From an uncultured Bacteroidales bacterium (GTDB lineage Bacteria; Bacteroidota; Bacteroidia; Bacteroidales; P3), in assembly GCA_946540365.1 (NCBI GenBank), contig CAMNIH010000060.1, positions 1-10,201 of the forward strand: a stretch of 10,201 nt of DNA, written 5' to 3'. A program made the position numbers and the translations under genes. The notes beneath the pieces are model-generated. The model did not search any database, was not told the DNA's origin, and saw only the letters and a program-made list of their open reading frames with translations. Of the stretch, positions 1-6,952 are shown piece by piece (positions within the stretch are counted from its first letter, which is position 1; each line of letters begins with the position of its first letter).

Positions 1-52
1 GTGACCTCTTGCCTGTCAAGCAAGCGCTCTAAACCAACTGAGCTAGCAGATC
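1..52 (-). tRNA. tRNA-Val(GAC), 5' portion, truncated by the window edge
   Basis: Read on the minus strand, this stretch folds as the first two thirds of a tRNA: a 7-nt acceptor strand (GATCTGC, 52-46), TA at positions 8-9, a D stem GCTC/GAGC around loop AGTTGGTTTA, and a 5-bp anticodon stem CTTGC/GCAAG around loop TTGACAG. A five-base variable loop AGGTC and the first two T-stem bases follow before the edge. The anticodon is GAC (plus-strand 15-17), which reads GUC/GUU valine codons. The D-arm and anticodon-loop pattern matches bacterial tRNA-Val(GAC). The T arm and 3' acceptor strand lie outside the window, so acceptor pairing cannot be tested. Confidence 0.9.
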
Positions 53-75
53 ATTCTTTCTCTCGAAAACGGGTG

Positions 76-106
76 CAAAATTACGAACTTTTTGCAAACT
101 GGCAAA
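76..106 (-). promoter_or_regulatory. Bacteroidota-type promoter of the tRNA-Val gene
   Basis: On the minus strand a -33 TTTG (plus 103-106) is followed by a 19-bp spacer and a perfect -7 box TAATTTTG (plus 76-83, consensus TAnnTTTG). This is the arrangement used by the primary sigma factor of Bacteroidota. Transcription would begin near 69-70, leaving a leader of under 20 nt before the mature tRNA. It supports both the tRNA call and the phylum assignment. I found no equally good promoter in plus orientation for the nitroreductase gene that starts at 242. Confidence 0.75.
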
Positions 107-241
107 AAAAAATTCCAACCCACAGCGACGAAGCATTTTTAAATACTGATAACCAACATATTCTAACCGAAACTTTTTTATCCTTCCCCACTCGGCCGAC
201 GAGCAAAAGAGGGGCTTTCGAAGAGCAAAAACAACAGAAAT

Positions 242-880
242 ATGGCAGACAACTACCTCGAGAAACGCTACGAAGAGACATTGGGCAGTAACCGCCCGAA
301 GGTGAAGCGGATAGGCCACACGGTCGACGAACTGCTGCTGAAGAGCCGCAGCTATCGCGGCTACAACAAGCAGTACGTGGTGAGCCGCCACGAACTGGAG
401 CGCATCGTGGGGGTGTGCAGCCGCATCCCGAGCGGCTGCAACCAGCAGGTGCTGAGGTATTTCCTTGTCACGCGCGACAGCGGTGCCGACCGCGCGCTGG
501 CGTGCATCCGCATGGGGGCGGCGCTGCCGGAGCTGCACCTCCCCTTCCCCGGCACCGAGCCGGAGGCCTTCATCGTGTGCTGCTCGGCGGCCAAGGAGAG
601 CAAACTGGTCGACATCGACCTGGGGATCGCCCTGCAGAGCATGGCACTGAAGGCGGTGGAGATGGGTCTCAACACGCTGATGATCGGGGCGTTCAACCGC
701 GAGCAGCTGAAAGAGGCGCTGGGCCTGGAGCTGGAGCCGCTGATGGTGCTGGCCGTCGGCAAAGGGGCCGAGAAGATCGAGCTGGTGCCGACCGAGGTCG
801 ACGCCCCACGCGCCTACTACCGCCGCGAGGGGGTACACTACGTGCCCAAAGTGCGCGCCAGCGACCTGATACTAAACTGA
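242..880 (+). CDS. Nitroreductase family protein (FMN-dependent oxidoreductase)
   Basis: The 212-residue product has nitroreductase-superfamily landmarks: RSYRGYN (about 36-42), in place of the RSxRxF segment that contacts FMN phosphate; PSGCNQQ (63-69), in place of the PSAxNxQ segment; and the helix DLGIALQSMALKAVEMGLNT (126-145) typical of the dimer core. AVGK near 171-174 is the usual C-terminal 'GxG/GY' strand. Members are soluble homodimers that bind FMN and use NAD(P)H to reduce nitro compounds, quinones or flavins; the physiological substrate cannot be read from sequence. The ATG at 242 follows an A-rich leader (acaacagaaat) without Shine-Dalgarno, usual in Bacteroidota. The comEC-like gene begins 9 bp after its stop, so the two are probably co-transcribed, although no functional link is obvious. 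Confidence 0.88.
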   Translation: MADNYLEKRYEETLGSNRPKVKRIGHTVDELLLKSRSYRGYNKQYVVSRHELERIVGVCSRIPSGCNQQVLRYFLVTRDSGADRALACIRMGAALPELHLPFPGTEPEAFIVCCSAAKESKLVDIDLGIALQSMALKAVEMGLNTLMIGAFNREQLKEALGLELEPLMVLAVGKGAEKIELVPTEVDAPRAYYRREGVHYVPKVRASDLILN

Positions 881-889
881 TCAACCGCC

Positions 890-2209
890 ATGCGCAAGAT
901 GCCCCTGCTGCCGGTGGCGCTGGCCCTGATGGCGGGCATCCTTACGGCCCGCCACCTGGTGCCGCAGCCTACGGCATGGCTGTGGGCTGTGGCGGCCGGC
1001 ACCCTGCTGGTGGGGGCGGGGCTGCTGCTTTTCCGCAGGGTGCATGCACCGGCCGTGGCGGCCGCCGTCATGCTCAGCGGGGCCGTGGGCGGACTGCTGA
1101 TGGCGGTGCAGCGGCAGAACGACTGGACCATCGGATGCCCCGAGCAAGCGTTTCTGAGGGTGCGGCTGACGGAGACGCCCACGCCGCGCGCACGCAGCTG
1201 GCACACACGGGCCGACGTGGAGAGCATCGGCAACGGGGAGACGGCCTGGCCGACCAGCGGCAGGATTTCCCTCTCCCTGCGCAAGGACAGCATCGCCGCC
1301 GCGCTGCGCTACGGCGACCGGCTGCTGATCCACACCTACCCCGACACGGAGCGCCGCTGGCTGTACACCACGGCGGACCACTACCTCGTCACCAGCCGCG
1401 ACAGCACATCGCTCCGCGCCCGCTGCGAACGGCTGCGGATGAGGCTGCTGGCCCGGATGCAGGGCGGGCCGATAGACAGGCGGAGGGCCGGTGTGGCCGA
1501 GGCGCTGACATTAGGATGGCGCGGCGACCTCGACCCGGCGACGCAGAGCGCCTTCCGCGACGCGGGCATCGCCCACCTGCTGTCCGTCAGTGGACTGCAT
1601 GTGGGCCTGCTGGCCGGCATCGTGGGGGCAGCCCTGATAGGGCTCGGCAAGGAGCGCCGGGGGCGCATCATCCGCGGCTCAGTGCAGCTTGTGGCCGTGT
1701 GGGCCTTTGCTCTGCTGACCGGCATGGCGCCGTCGACCGTGCGGGCGGCGCTGATGTTCAGCTTCTTCATTATCTCCGACATCACGGGACGGCGCACGCC
1801 GCGCCTGAACCTGCTGGCGGCCGCCGCCATCGTCACCCTGGGGCTGCAACCGCAGCTGCTGTTCGACCTGGGGTGGCAGCTGTCGTACAGCGCCGTGGCG
1901 GGCATCCTGCTGGCGCTGCCCGTCATCACGGCCTTCCACAACCGGCTGTGGCAGCTGGCGGCGGTCAGCACCTTCGCCACCCTGGCCACCCTGCCCGTCG
2001 TGGCCACGGTATTCCACCGGATACCGGTCTACTTCCTGGTCGCCAACATCGTCGTGGTGCCGCTGGCGGGGCTGATGCTGGGCCTGTCGCTGGCCTACAT
2101 GGCGGTGCCATGCGCCGTCACGGCATGGCCGCTGGATCTGCTGATCCGGCTGGCCGAATGGGTGACGGCGACGGTGGCCTCATGGCCGGGGGCGGTGGTG
2201 GAGATCTAA
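890..2209 (+). CDS. ComEC/Rec2-family membrane protein, short form
   Basis: The 439-residue, strongly hydrophobic protein matches the ComEC/Rec2 'Competence' membrane domain, the inner-membrane channel that takes up single-stranded DNA during transformation. Hydrophobic segments lie near 5-20, 28-48 and 54-73. A soluble stretch of about 75-200 fits the N-terminal DUF4131/OB-like region. The family signature HLLSVSGLHVGLL is at 229-241, GMAPSTVRAALM at 278-289, DLGWQLSYSAVAGI at 326-339 and IPVYFLVANIVVVPLAG at 378-394. The protein ends shortly after SWPGAVVEI. The later membrane segments and the C-terminal metallo-beta-lactamase-like domain of Gram-positive ComEC are absent, and it looks short even against the longer Bacteroides homologues I remember. 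The ATG at 890 lies 9 bp after the nitroreductase stop. Its last 4 bp overlap the convergent kinase gene. Confidence 0.85.
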   Translation: MRKMPLLPVALALMAGILTARHLVPQPTAWLWAVAAGTLLVGAGLLLFRRVHAPAVAAAVMLSGAVGGLLMAVQRQNDWTIGCPEQAFLRVRLTETPTPRARSWHTRADVESIGNGETAWPTSGRISLSLRKDSIAAALRYGDRLLIHTYPDTERRWLYTTADHYLVTSRDSTSLRARCERLRMRLLARMQGGPIDRRRAGVAEALTLGWRGDLDPATQSAFRDAGIAHLLSVSGLHVGLLAGIVGAALIGLGKERRGRIIRGSVQLVAVWAFALLTGMAPSTVRAALMFSFFIISDITGRRTPRLNLLAAAAIVTLGLQPQLLFDLGWQLSYSAVAGILLALPVITAFHNRLWQLAAVSTFATLATLPVVATVFHRIPVYFLVANIVVVPLAGLMLGLSLAYMAVPCAVTAWPLDLLIRLAEWVTATVASWPGAVVEI

Positions 2210-3048
2210 AGCAGGTCGAGACACTTCTCGATGGGGATGCCGAGGCAGAGATCCTGCTGGTCGAGGTTGCGCTCGATGAGGCTGCTGACCACCGACATGG
2301 CGGTGCGGGTACTCTCGCGGAGCGTCTCGCCGTTCATCAGATGGCCGATGAGGACGGCCGAGAAGATGTCGCCCGTGCCGTGGAACGCCTTGGGGATCTC
2401 GTCGTAGTCGATGCGGAAATAAGGACCTTCGGAGATTTTCTGGCGGAAGCCGAGCGATTCGTCGCTGCGGCGGCCGATGACGCAGCTGTGGCCGTCGACG
2501 CGGGCGCTGGTGATGAGCACCGACTGGGCGCCGATGGCGGCGATGCCGTCGAGCATGCGGCAGGCCTCCGGCCAGTCCATGCCCTCGGGGCGGAAGGGGA
2601 TGCCGGTGAGGTAGCAGGCCTCGGTGTAGTTGGGGAAGGTGAGGTCGGCCACGCTGACCATCTCGCGCATGAGCTCGACCTGACGGTCGTCCATGCCGTT
2701 ATACAGACGTCCGCCGTCGCCCATGATGGGGTCGACGAAGACGGTGGTGCCCTCAGAGTGCAGCTGGCGGCAGTAGGCCGACACCAGGCGGGCCTGCTCC
2801 TCGCTGAACATCAAGCCCGTGCAGACCGCGTCGAAACGGAAGCCCAGCTTGCGCCACACGGGGATGGTGCCGCGCATGTACTCGGTGGTTTCGAGCACAT
2901 TGAACTGGCCATAGTCGAGCGTATTGGAAACCAAGGCGGTGGGCAGATTGTAGGCGGAGTGGCCCAGATAGGTGAGGATGGGGAGCATGGCCACCATGCC
3001 CACATGGCTGTAGCCCACGACATCGTTGACGAGCAGTATCTGTTTCAT
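2206..3048 (-). CDS. pdxY: Pyridoxal/pyridoxamine kinase (PfkB/ribokinase-like superfamily)
   Basis: The 280-residue protein is a B6-vitamer kinase that phosphorylates pyridoxal or pyridoxamine with ATP in the salvage route to pyridoxal 5'-phosphate. Visible landmarks are an N-terminal strand with VNDVVGYSHVG (7-17; substrate-binding region), DPIMGDGGRLYNG (106-118), PNYTEACYLTG (139-149) and the anion-hole/catalytic FHGTGD (222-227), where Asp227 would be the catalytic base. Length and motif order fit PdxY/PdxK; the symbol is assigned on that basis and a related hydroxymethylpyrimidine kinase role is less likely. The frame is open 54 nt further upstream, but the ATG at 3048 gives the normal family N-terminus MKQILLVND. 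It converges on the comEC-like gene with a 4-bp overlap, leaving no room for a terminator between them. Confidence 0.86.
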   Translation of the reverse strand: MKQILLVNDVVGYSHVGMVAMLPILTYLGHSAYNLPTALVSNTLDYGQFNVLETTEYMRGTIPVWRKLGFRFDAVCTGLMFSEEQARLVSAYCRQLHSEGTTVFVDPIMGDGGRLYNGMDDRQVELMREMVSVADLTFPNYTEACYLTGIPFRPEGMDWPEACRMLDGIAAIGAQSVLITSARVDGHSCVIGRRSDESLGFRQKISEGPYFRIDYDEIPKAFHGTGDIFSAVLIGHLMNGETLRESTRTAMSVVSSLIERNLDQQDLCLGIPIEKCLDLL

Positions 3049-3099
3049 ATCACATAGTATCAGGTGGTTCGCACCATTGCAAACCCATATTCCGTTTTG

Positions 3100-3128
3100 C
3101 AAAGATACGTAAAAAAAACATAACGGCA
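3100..3128 (-). promoter_or_regulatory. Probable promoter of the pyridoxal kinase gene
   Basis: The minus strand carries a perfect -7 box TATCTTTG (plus 3100-3107; consensus TAnnTTTG), about 52 nt upstream of the chosen ATG at 3048. The -33 side is weak: the nearest TTG-containing motif (ATTG, plus 3125-3128 region) is about 23 bp away, longer than the usual 19-21. The start site would be near 3093, upstream of the ATG used here but downstream of the first possible start at 3102, which supports the shorter protein. Confidence 0.5.
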
Positions 3129-3163
3129 GACAATAAAAGCGTAGTCATGTCGGTTATTAGGGG

Positions 3164-5053
3164 GTGATCAACGTAAGCACATACTTTGCGCGTCTGCGCG
3201 AGCTGGTGGCCCAAGAGCTGCAGGAGGAGCAGCAGGCCTACCGCCGCACCTTCGAACGGCGCGACACGCCGCTGACGGGTGCCCTCATCAGCGAGCCGGC
3301 CTGCCGCTACCCCGTCGAGCTGGGCGACAGCAGCTACAACCCGCTGGGGCAGCTGACGGTGCAGGTACGCTTCGACGTCGGCGACGAGGAGACAGAACTG
3401 GAGTTCGAGCCCGGCAAACCCGCCACCTTCTTCTACCTGCATGCAGACGGCCCCAAGGAGCTGCCGCACCAGTGCTACGTGGAGCTGGTGGGCGACGGCA
3501 TGCTGACCGTCAGCCTGCCTGGCAAGGGGGCGCTGCAAAGCCTGCGCGACACCGCCGGGCGCCACGAGCTGGGCGTGCAGCTGGGCATCGACAACACGTC
3601 GTTCCGCGTGATGGACGAGGCCCTGCGCGCCGCCGAACACAACGACAACGAGCGCTTCGTGCGGCTGCGCGACGTGCTCATTGGCAACCGCCACCCCGCC
3701 TTCCGCAACCTGCCGCGGATCTCCTTCCCCTGGCTCAACCCCAGCCAGCAGGACGCCATACAGAAAGTGATCGAATGCCAGGAGGTGAGCATCGTCCACG
3801 GCCCTCCGGGCACAGGCAAGACCACCACGCTGGTTGAGGCCATCATCGAGACCCTGCAACGCGAGACGCAGGTGCTCGTCTGCGCCCCCTCGAACGCCGC
3901 CGTCGACTGGATCAGCGAGCAGCTGATGCGTCGCGGCATCCACGTGCTGCGCGTGGGCAACCCGCTGAGGATGAGCGACGAGATGCTCGACTGCAGCTAC
4001 GAGCGGCGCTATGCCGCCCACCCCGACTACCACGAGCTGTGGAGCATCCGCAAGGCCCTGCGCGACGGTGCCAAAGGGGAGCGCGTCCATCAGTTGCGCA
4101 AGCGCGAGATGGAGCTGGAGATCAAGATCAACGCCGACCTCTTCGAACAGGCCCGCGTGGTGAGCTGCACCCTCATCGGCAGCGCCTACCGCCTGATGGA
4201 GCGGCGCCGCTTCAGCACCCTCTTCATCGACGAAGCCGCCCAGGCCCTGGAGCCCGCCTGCTGGGCCGCCATCCTCAGGGCCGACCGCGTGGTGATGAGC
4301 GGCGACCACCAGCAGCTGCCGCCCACGGTGAAGAGCCTCGAAGCCGCCCGCGGCGGACTGGCCGACACGCTGATGCAGAAGGTGGTCGCCTTGTGGCCCC
4401 AGTGCGTCAGCTTGCTCACCATGCAGTACCGCATGAACGAGGACATCATGGGCTTCTCGTCGCGCTGGTTCTACGACGGACGCCTGCAGGCCGCCCCCGA
4501 GGTGGCCCACCGGCAGGTGAGCCCGTTAGACACGCCGCTGATGTGGCTCGACACCTCGGCCCTCGACCACTCCGAGCACGAAAGCCGTGGAGCCAGCCGC
4601 AGCAACGCCGACGAGGCGCGCCTGGTCATCCACACCCTGCGCGACTACATCGAGATGCTCTCGCCCCAGAAGATCGAGAGCGAGCGCGTGGACTTCGGCA
4701 TCATCACCCCCTACCGGGGCCAGGCGCGACTGCTGCGACGGTTGCTGAAGATGCAGCACTACTTCCGCCGCCTGCGGCGCCAGATCACCGTCGGCACCGT
4801 CGACGGCTTCCAGGGGCAGGAGCGCGACGTCATCGTCATCAGCCTGGTGCGCGCCAACGCCGCCGGACAGATCGGCTTCCTGCGCGACCTGCGCCGCATG
4901 AATGTCGCCATCACACGTGCCCGCATGAAGCTCATCATCGTCGGCAACGCCGAGACCCTCAGCCACCACCGCTTCTACCGCGCTCTGGCCGAATACATCC
5001 GACGCCACGGCGAGATGGTCACCCTCCCGCCGCCGGAAGAAAACGGACAATAA
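3164..5053 (+). CDS. SF1 DNA/RNA helicase of the UPF1/IGHMBP2-like group
   Basis: The 629-residue protein has a complete set of superfamily 1B helicase motifs: Q-motif region NPSQQDAI (192-199), Walker A GPPGTGKT (213-220), motif Ia CAPSNAAVD (240-248), Walker B DEAAQ (356-360), motif III GDHQQLPP (380-387), motif IV QYRM (421-424), motif V TVDGFQGQERD (545-555) and motif VI VAITRAR (581-587). The N-terminal 180 residues resemble the beta-barrel (1B-like) region of IGHMBP2/UPF1 proteins. It is predicted to be a cytoplasmic ATP-dependent 5'-3' translocase on nucleic acid; its cellular role in Bacteroidales is not known to me. An in-frame TAG at 3158-3160 makes the GTG at 3164 the first usable start, and VINVSTYFARL looks like a normal beginning. 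A short ATG reading frame (3147-3167) overlaps the start. The next plus-strand gene begins 102 bp after the stop. Confidence 0.87.
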   Translation: MINVSTYFARLRELVAQELQEEQQAYRRTFERRDTPLTGALISEPACRYPVELGDSSYNPLGQLTVQVRFDVGDEETELEFEPGKPATFFYLHADGPKELPHQCYVELVGDGMLTVSLPGKGALQSLRDTAGRHELGVQLGIDNTSFRVMDEALRAAEHNDNERFVRLRDVLIGNRHPAFRNLPRISFPWLNPSQQDAIQKVIECQEVSIVHGPPGTGKTTTLVEAIIETLQRETQVLVCAPSNAAVDWISEQLMRRGIHVLRVGNPLRMSDEMLDCSYERRYAAHPDYHELWSIRKALRDGAKGERVHQLRKREMELEIKINADLFEQARVVSCTLIGSAYRLMERRRFSTLFIDEAAQALEPACWAAILRADRVVMSGDHQQLPPTVKSLEAARGGLADTLMQKVVALWPQCVSLLTMQYRMNEDIMGFSSRWFYDGRLQAAPEVAHRQVSPLDTPLMWLDTSALDHSEHESRGASRSNADEARLVIHTLRDYIEMLSPQKIESERVDFGIITPYRGQARLLRRLLKMQHYFRRLRRQITVGTVDGFQGQERDVIVISLVRANAAGQIGFLRDLRRMNVAITRARMKLIIVGNAETLSHHRFYRALAEYIRRHGEMVTLPPPEENGQ

Positions 5054-5059
5054 AGCTCC

Positions 5060-5072
5060 CCGCCTGCGGCGG
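5060..5072. repeat. Small GC-rich hairpin after the helicase gene
   Basis: CCGCC-TGC-GGCGG forms a perfect 5-bp stem with a 3-nt loop, starting 6 bp after the helicase stop. No T-tract follows, so it is not a good intrinsic terminator. It may slow 3' exonuclease decay or be incidental. The rest of the 102-bp gap holds short ATCCTG near-repeats (5075-5090) and no recognisable promoter, so the following gene could be co-transcribed with the helicase. Confidence 0.3.
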
Positions 5073-5155
5073 AAATCCTGAATATCCTGGAAATCTATAA
5101 GAATCTAATGTTATTTCCAAGATCTCGCGTAGCGGGAAAGATATATAGAAACAAT

Positions 5156-5665
5156 ATGGCACTGATAAAATCATACAAAGGACATTCGCCCCGCTGGGGC
5201 AAGGACTGCTACTTCAGCGAGAACGCCACGCTGGTGGGCGACGTGACGCTGGGCGACCAATGCTCCGTCTGGTTCAACGCCGTTGTGCGCGGCGACGTCG
5301 CCCCCATCACCATCGGCGACCGCACCAACGTGCAGGACGGCTCGTGCATCCACGTGACCCACGAGACGGGCCCCACCCACATCGGCAGCGACGTCACCAT
5401 CGGCCACAACGTCACCGTCCACGCCGGCACCATCCGCGACGGCGCCCTCATCGTCATGGGTGCCACGCTGCTCGACGACTGCGAGGTGGGCGAAGGGGCC
5501 ATCGTCGCCGCCGGCGCCCTGGTGCTGCAAGGCACACGGATCCCGCCCCACCAGATTTGGGGCGGCGTCCCCGCCAAATACATCAAGCCCACCCGCCCCG
5601 GCCAGACCGACAACGCCGCCCACTACGTCGAGTACGCCAAGGAGTATATGAAAGAGTGCCAATAG
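5156..5665 (+). CDS. Gamma carbonic anhydrase family protein (left-handed beta-helix)
   Basis: The 169-residue protein is built of hexapeptide repeats ([LIV]-G-x-x-x-x type) from about residue 25 to 130, giving the left-handed beta-helix of the YrdA/PaaY/Cam group, followed by a C-terminal helix (about 152-166). Family marks are NAVVRGD (41-47), GSCIHVTHE (62-70) and GHNVTVHAG (83-91). His66, His84 and His89 correspond to the three zinc or iron ligands shared between trimer subunits. GGVPAKYIKP (136-145) is the usual cap. Catalytic carbonic anhydrase activity is not guaranteed, since many YrdA-like proteins show little. The frame is open to an ATG at 5108, but the ATG at 5156 (MALIKSYKGH) gives the normal N-terminus. 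A hairpin directly overlaps its stop codon. Confidence 0.88.
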   Translation: MALIKSYKGHSPRWGKDCYFSENATLVGDVTLGDQCSVWFNAVVRGDVAPITIGDRTNVQDGSCIHVTHETGPTHIGSDVTIGHNVTVHAGTIRDGALIVMGATLLDDCEVGEGAIVAAGALVLQGTRIPPHQIWGGVPAKYIKPTRPGQTDNAAHYVEYAKEYMKECQ

Positions 5666-5705
5666 AAAAGAGTACATCTTATTGTGCAAAAGATATACTC
5701 TTTTC
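5665..5705. terminator. A/T-rich hairpin, probable bidirectional terminator
   Basis: GAAAAGAGTACATCTT (5665-5680) and AAGATATACTCTTTTC (5690-5705) are inverted copies matching at 15 of 16 positions around a 9-nt loop. The stem begins at the last base of the carbonic anhydrase stop codon, and each strand ends in a CTCTTTTC run. It lies between converging transcripts (this gene and the DUF262-HNH gene ending at 5786), so it could stop both. The low GC of the stem is the main weakness. Confidence 0.65.
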
Positions 5706-5753
5706 AGGGGAAAGATACACTTTTCTCAGAGGAAAGATATACTCTTTTTCTCC
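5667..5753. repeat. Four tandem degenerate 22-bp units
   Basis: Units start at 5667, 5689, 5711 and 5733, each beginning AAAGA. Units 2-4 share AAAGATAYACTYTTTTC; unit 1 reads AAAGAGTACATCTTA and is close to the inverted form of the others. The core AAAGA-TATAC-TCTTT is itself a small imperfect palindrome. Units 1 and 2 together make the terminator hairpin. The exact 22-bp spacing, two helical turns, is unusual for a simple terminator. Whether it is a dispersed genomic repeat or a protein-binding array cannot be told from one copy. Confidence 0.7.
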
Positions 5754-5785
5754 ACCTATAGAATTACACCAACCATACAGGCATA

Positions 5786-6952
5786 TTATCTGTTTCCTTT
5801 CGCTCGGTTGTGCGTTTTGCATAGCATTTGGCAGTTATCCTCGGTGGTGGAACCACCTTTGCTCCACGCCGTCACATGGTCGGCGTCCATGTCCTTTAAA
5901 TCCCATATCTTCGAGTGGTTGGCATCATGACCTATGGCGCAGAGCGGGCAGTTGCTCACGCCTTTGGCTTTGGCCTCGTCGGTCTGTCGGTTGTAGACGC
6001 GACGTTGTGTAGGCTTGTCGAACAGGCGCACGTTGAGCAGTTTCTTTTCTTTACAGCCGCCAAGCACATACTCGAAGACACCGCGTCGGTCTTGCACGTA
6101 GTCGTCATTTATCAGTTCTTTCACCTTCTCCGACACATCTTTATGGTCGTAAGGCTTGTTGTGGAATCGCTCGTAGAGGTCGCCCCACGGCAAACCTCTC
6201 ATTTCAGTGTATGTCTCGTCGAAGATGCTGTCGACCCAACTAATAACGCTATCGAAATACCCACGGAGTTCCTTGATGTCATCATCATATCGGTGGCTGC
6301 TCATATATGCGTCTATTTTACCTTTGCTGACCCAATTCAAAGCCTCTTCAAGTATTTCCTGCCTTTTCACATCGCCCTTAATGTATGTTGACCATTTTTG
6401 CACATTACTGTCTTTGCTGTTGGCAAGATAAGCCCTTGCTTTAGTTACAAATGGTCCACTATACTCTGCATTTCGTTTCTCTTGTTCGGTCAGTTCGAAA
6501 CCCGCCTTGTTGATGATGCGGAACCATGCTTTCACTTCGCTTTCAGTTCCTTCGCAAATATAGGCTCGCAGTTTTGTCTTGAGGACCAACTCTTTCTTGT
6601 CCTCTGGTAGCGAATTGAACTTACGCTCCCTGCCGTCCAAACAGTATGAGAACTTTTCGGTCAAATAGCGTCCCAATGCAGTGATACGCTGTTGCCCGTC
6701 AAGAACTTCCATCATGCCGTCTGCTCTACGATTGAAATACAATAGTCCAAGAGGATATGACTTCATGACCGAGTCAATAACCTCATATTCAGCCTTACCG
6801 TTCTTTTCGGCATAAATATAGTTGCGCTGGTATTCTGGTTGGATTATCAACTTTCCGTTAAGGCCATAGACTCCCTTTTCCTCCAAGTCGTTATAGTAGA
6901 AACCTTCGCAAAGTTGTTCTACTGTGTATGTTACAAATTCCGGCTCTTTCAT
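5786..6952 (-). CDS. DUF262 + HNH endonuclease domain protein, probable restriction component
   Basis: The 388-residue protein has an N-terminal DUF262 (ParB/sulfiredoxin-like) domain: QPEYQRNYIY (38-47) and the hallmark LDGQQRITAL (84-93), whose DGQQR is the nucleotide-binding/NTPase signature in GmrSD- and SspE-type proteins. A helical middle (about 140-310) leads to a C-terminal HNH nuclease: CPLC (335-338), a DMDADHVTAWSKGG segment with Asp358-His359, Asn373 and LCKTHNRAKG (377-386) with His381-Asn382. Cys335/Cys338 and Cys378/His381 are likely structural zinc ligands. The HNH domain stands where GmrSD and SspE carry DUF1524. It is the downstream partner of the methyltransferase: their ATGA overlap (6949-6952) implies translational coupling. 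The predicted role is cleavage of DNA lacking the host mark; the target and any need for NTP are inferred, not shown. Confidence 0.85.
   Translation of the reverse strand: MKEPEFVTYTVEQLCEGFYYNDLEEKGVYGLNGKLIIQPEYQRNYIYAEKNGKAEYEVIDSVMKSYPLGLLYFNRRADGMMEVLDGQQRITALGRYLTEKFSYCLDGRERKFNSLPEDKKELVLKTKLRAYICEGTESEVKAWFRIINKAGFELTEQEKRNAEYSGPFVTKARAYLANSKDSNVQKWSTYIKGDVKRQEILEEALNWVSKGKIDAYMSSHRYDDDIKELRGYFDSVISWVDSIFDETYTEMRGLPWGDLYERFHNKPYDHKDVSEKVKELINDDYVQDRRGVFEYVLGGCKEKKLLNVRLFDKPTQRRVYNRQTDEAKAKGVSNCPLCAIGHDANHSKIWDLKDMDADHVTAWSKGGSTTEDNCQMLCKTHNRAKGNR

Noticed and set aside
201..230. Direct repeat GAGCAAAA (201-208 and 223-230) before the nitroreductase gene
   Set aside because: It is eight bases in an A-rich leader, likely chance; there is no dyad or operator-like arrangement.
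29..838. 269-codon minus-strand frame over the nitroreductase and tRNA promoter
   Set aside because: It is antisense to a well-supported gene and has shadow-like composition; its end overlaps the tRNA gene and its promoter.
415..3057. 880-codon open frame on the plus strand
   Set aside because: It runs through the nitroreductase and comEC-like genes in another frame and then antisense to the kinase. The translation is low-complexity Ala/Gly/Arg/His, as expected of a GC-rich shadow frame.
3170..3178. TACTTTG resembling a -7 promoter box
   Set aside because: It has one base too few between TA and TTTG and lies inside the helicase coding region.
3050..4510. 486-codon minus-strand frame
   Set aside because: It is antisense to the helicase, is rich in His/Ala/Gly/Val and has no recognisable family, whereas the helicase frame carries every SF1 motif.
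4039..5100. 353-codon plus-strand frame inside the helicase gene
   Set aside because: It is an out-of-frame, Arg/Pro/His-rich shadow with no domain.
5667..5753. Possible CRISPR array
   Set aside because: The units are directly adjacent, with no unique spacers of constant length between identical repeats, and no cas gene is present.
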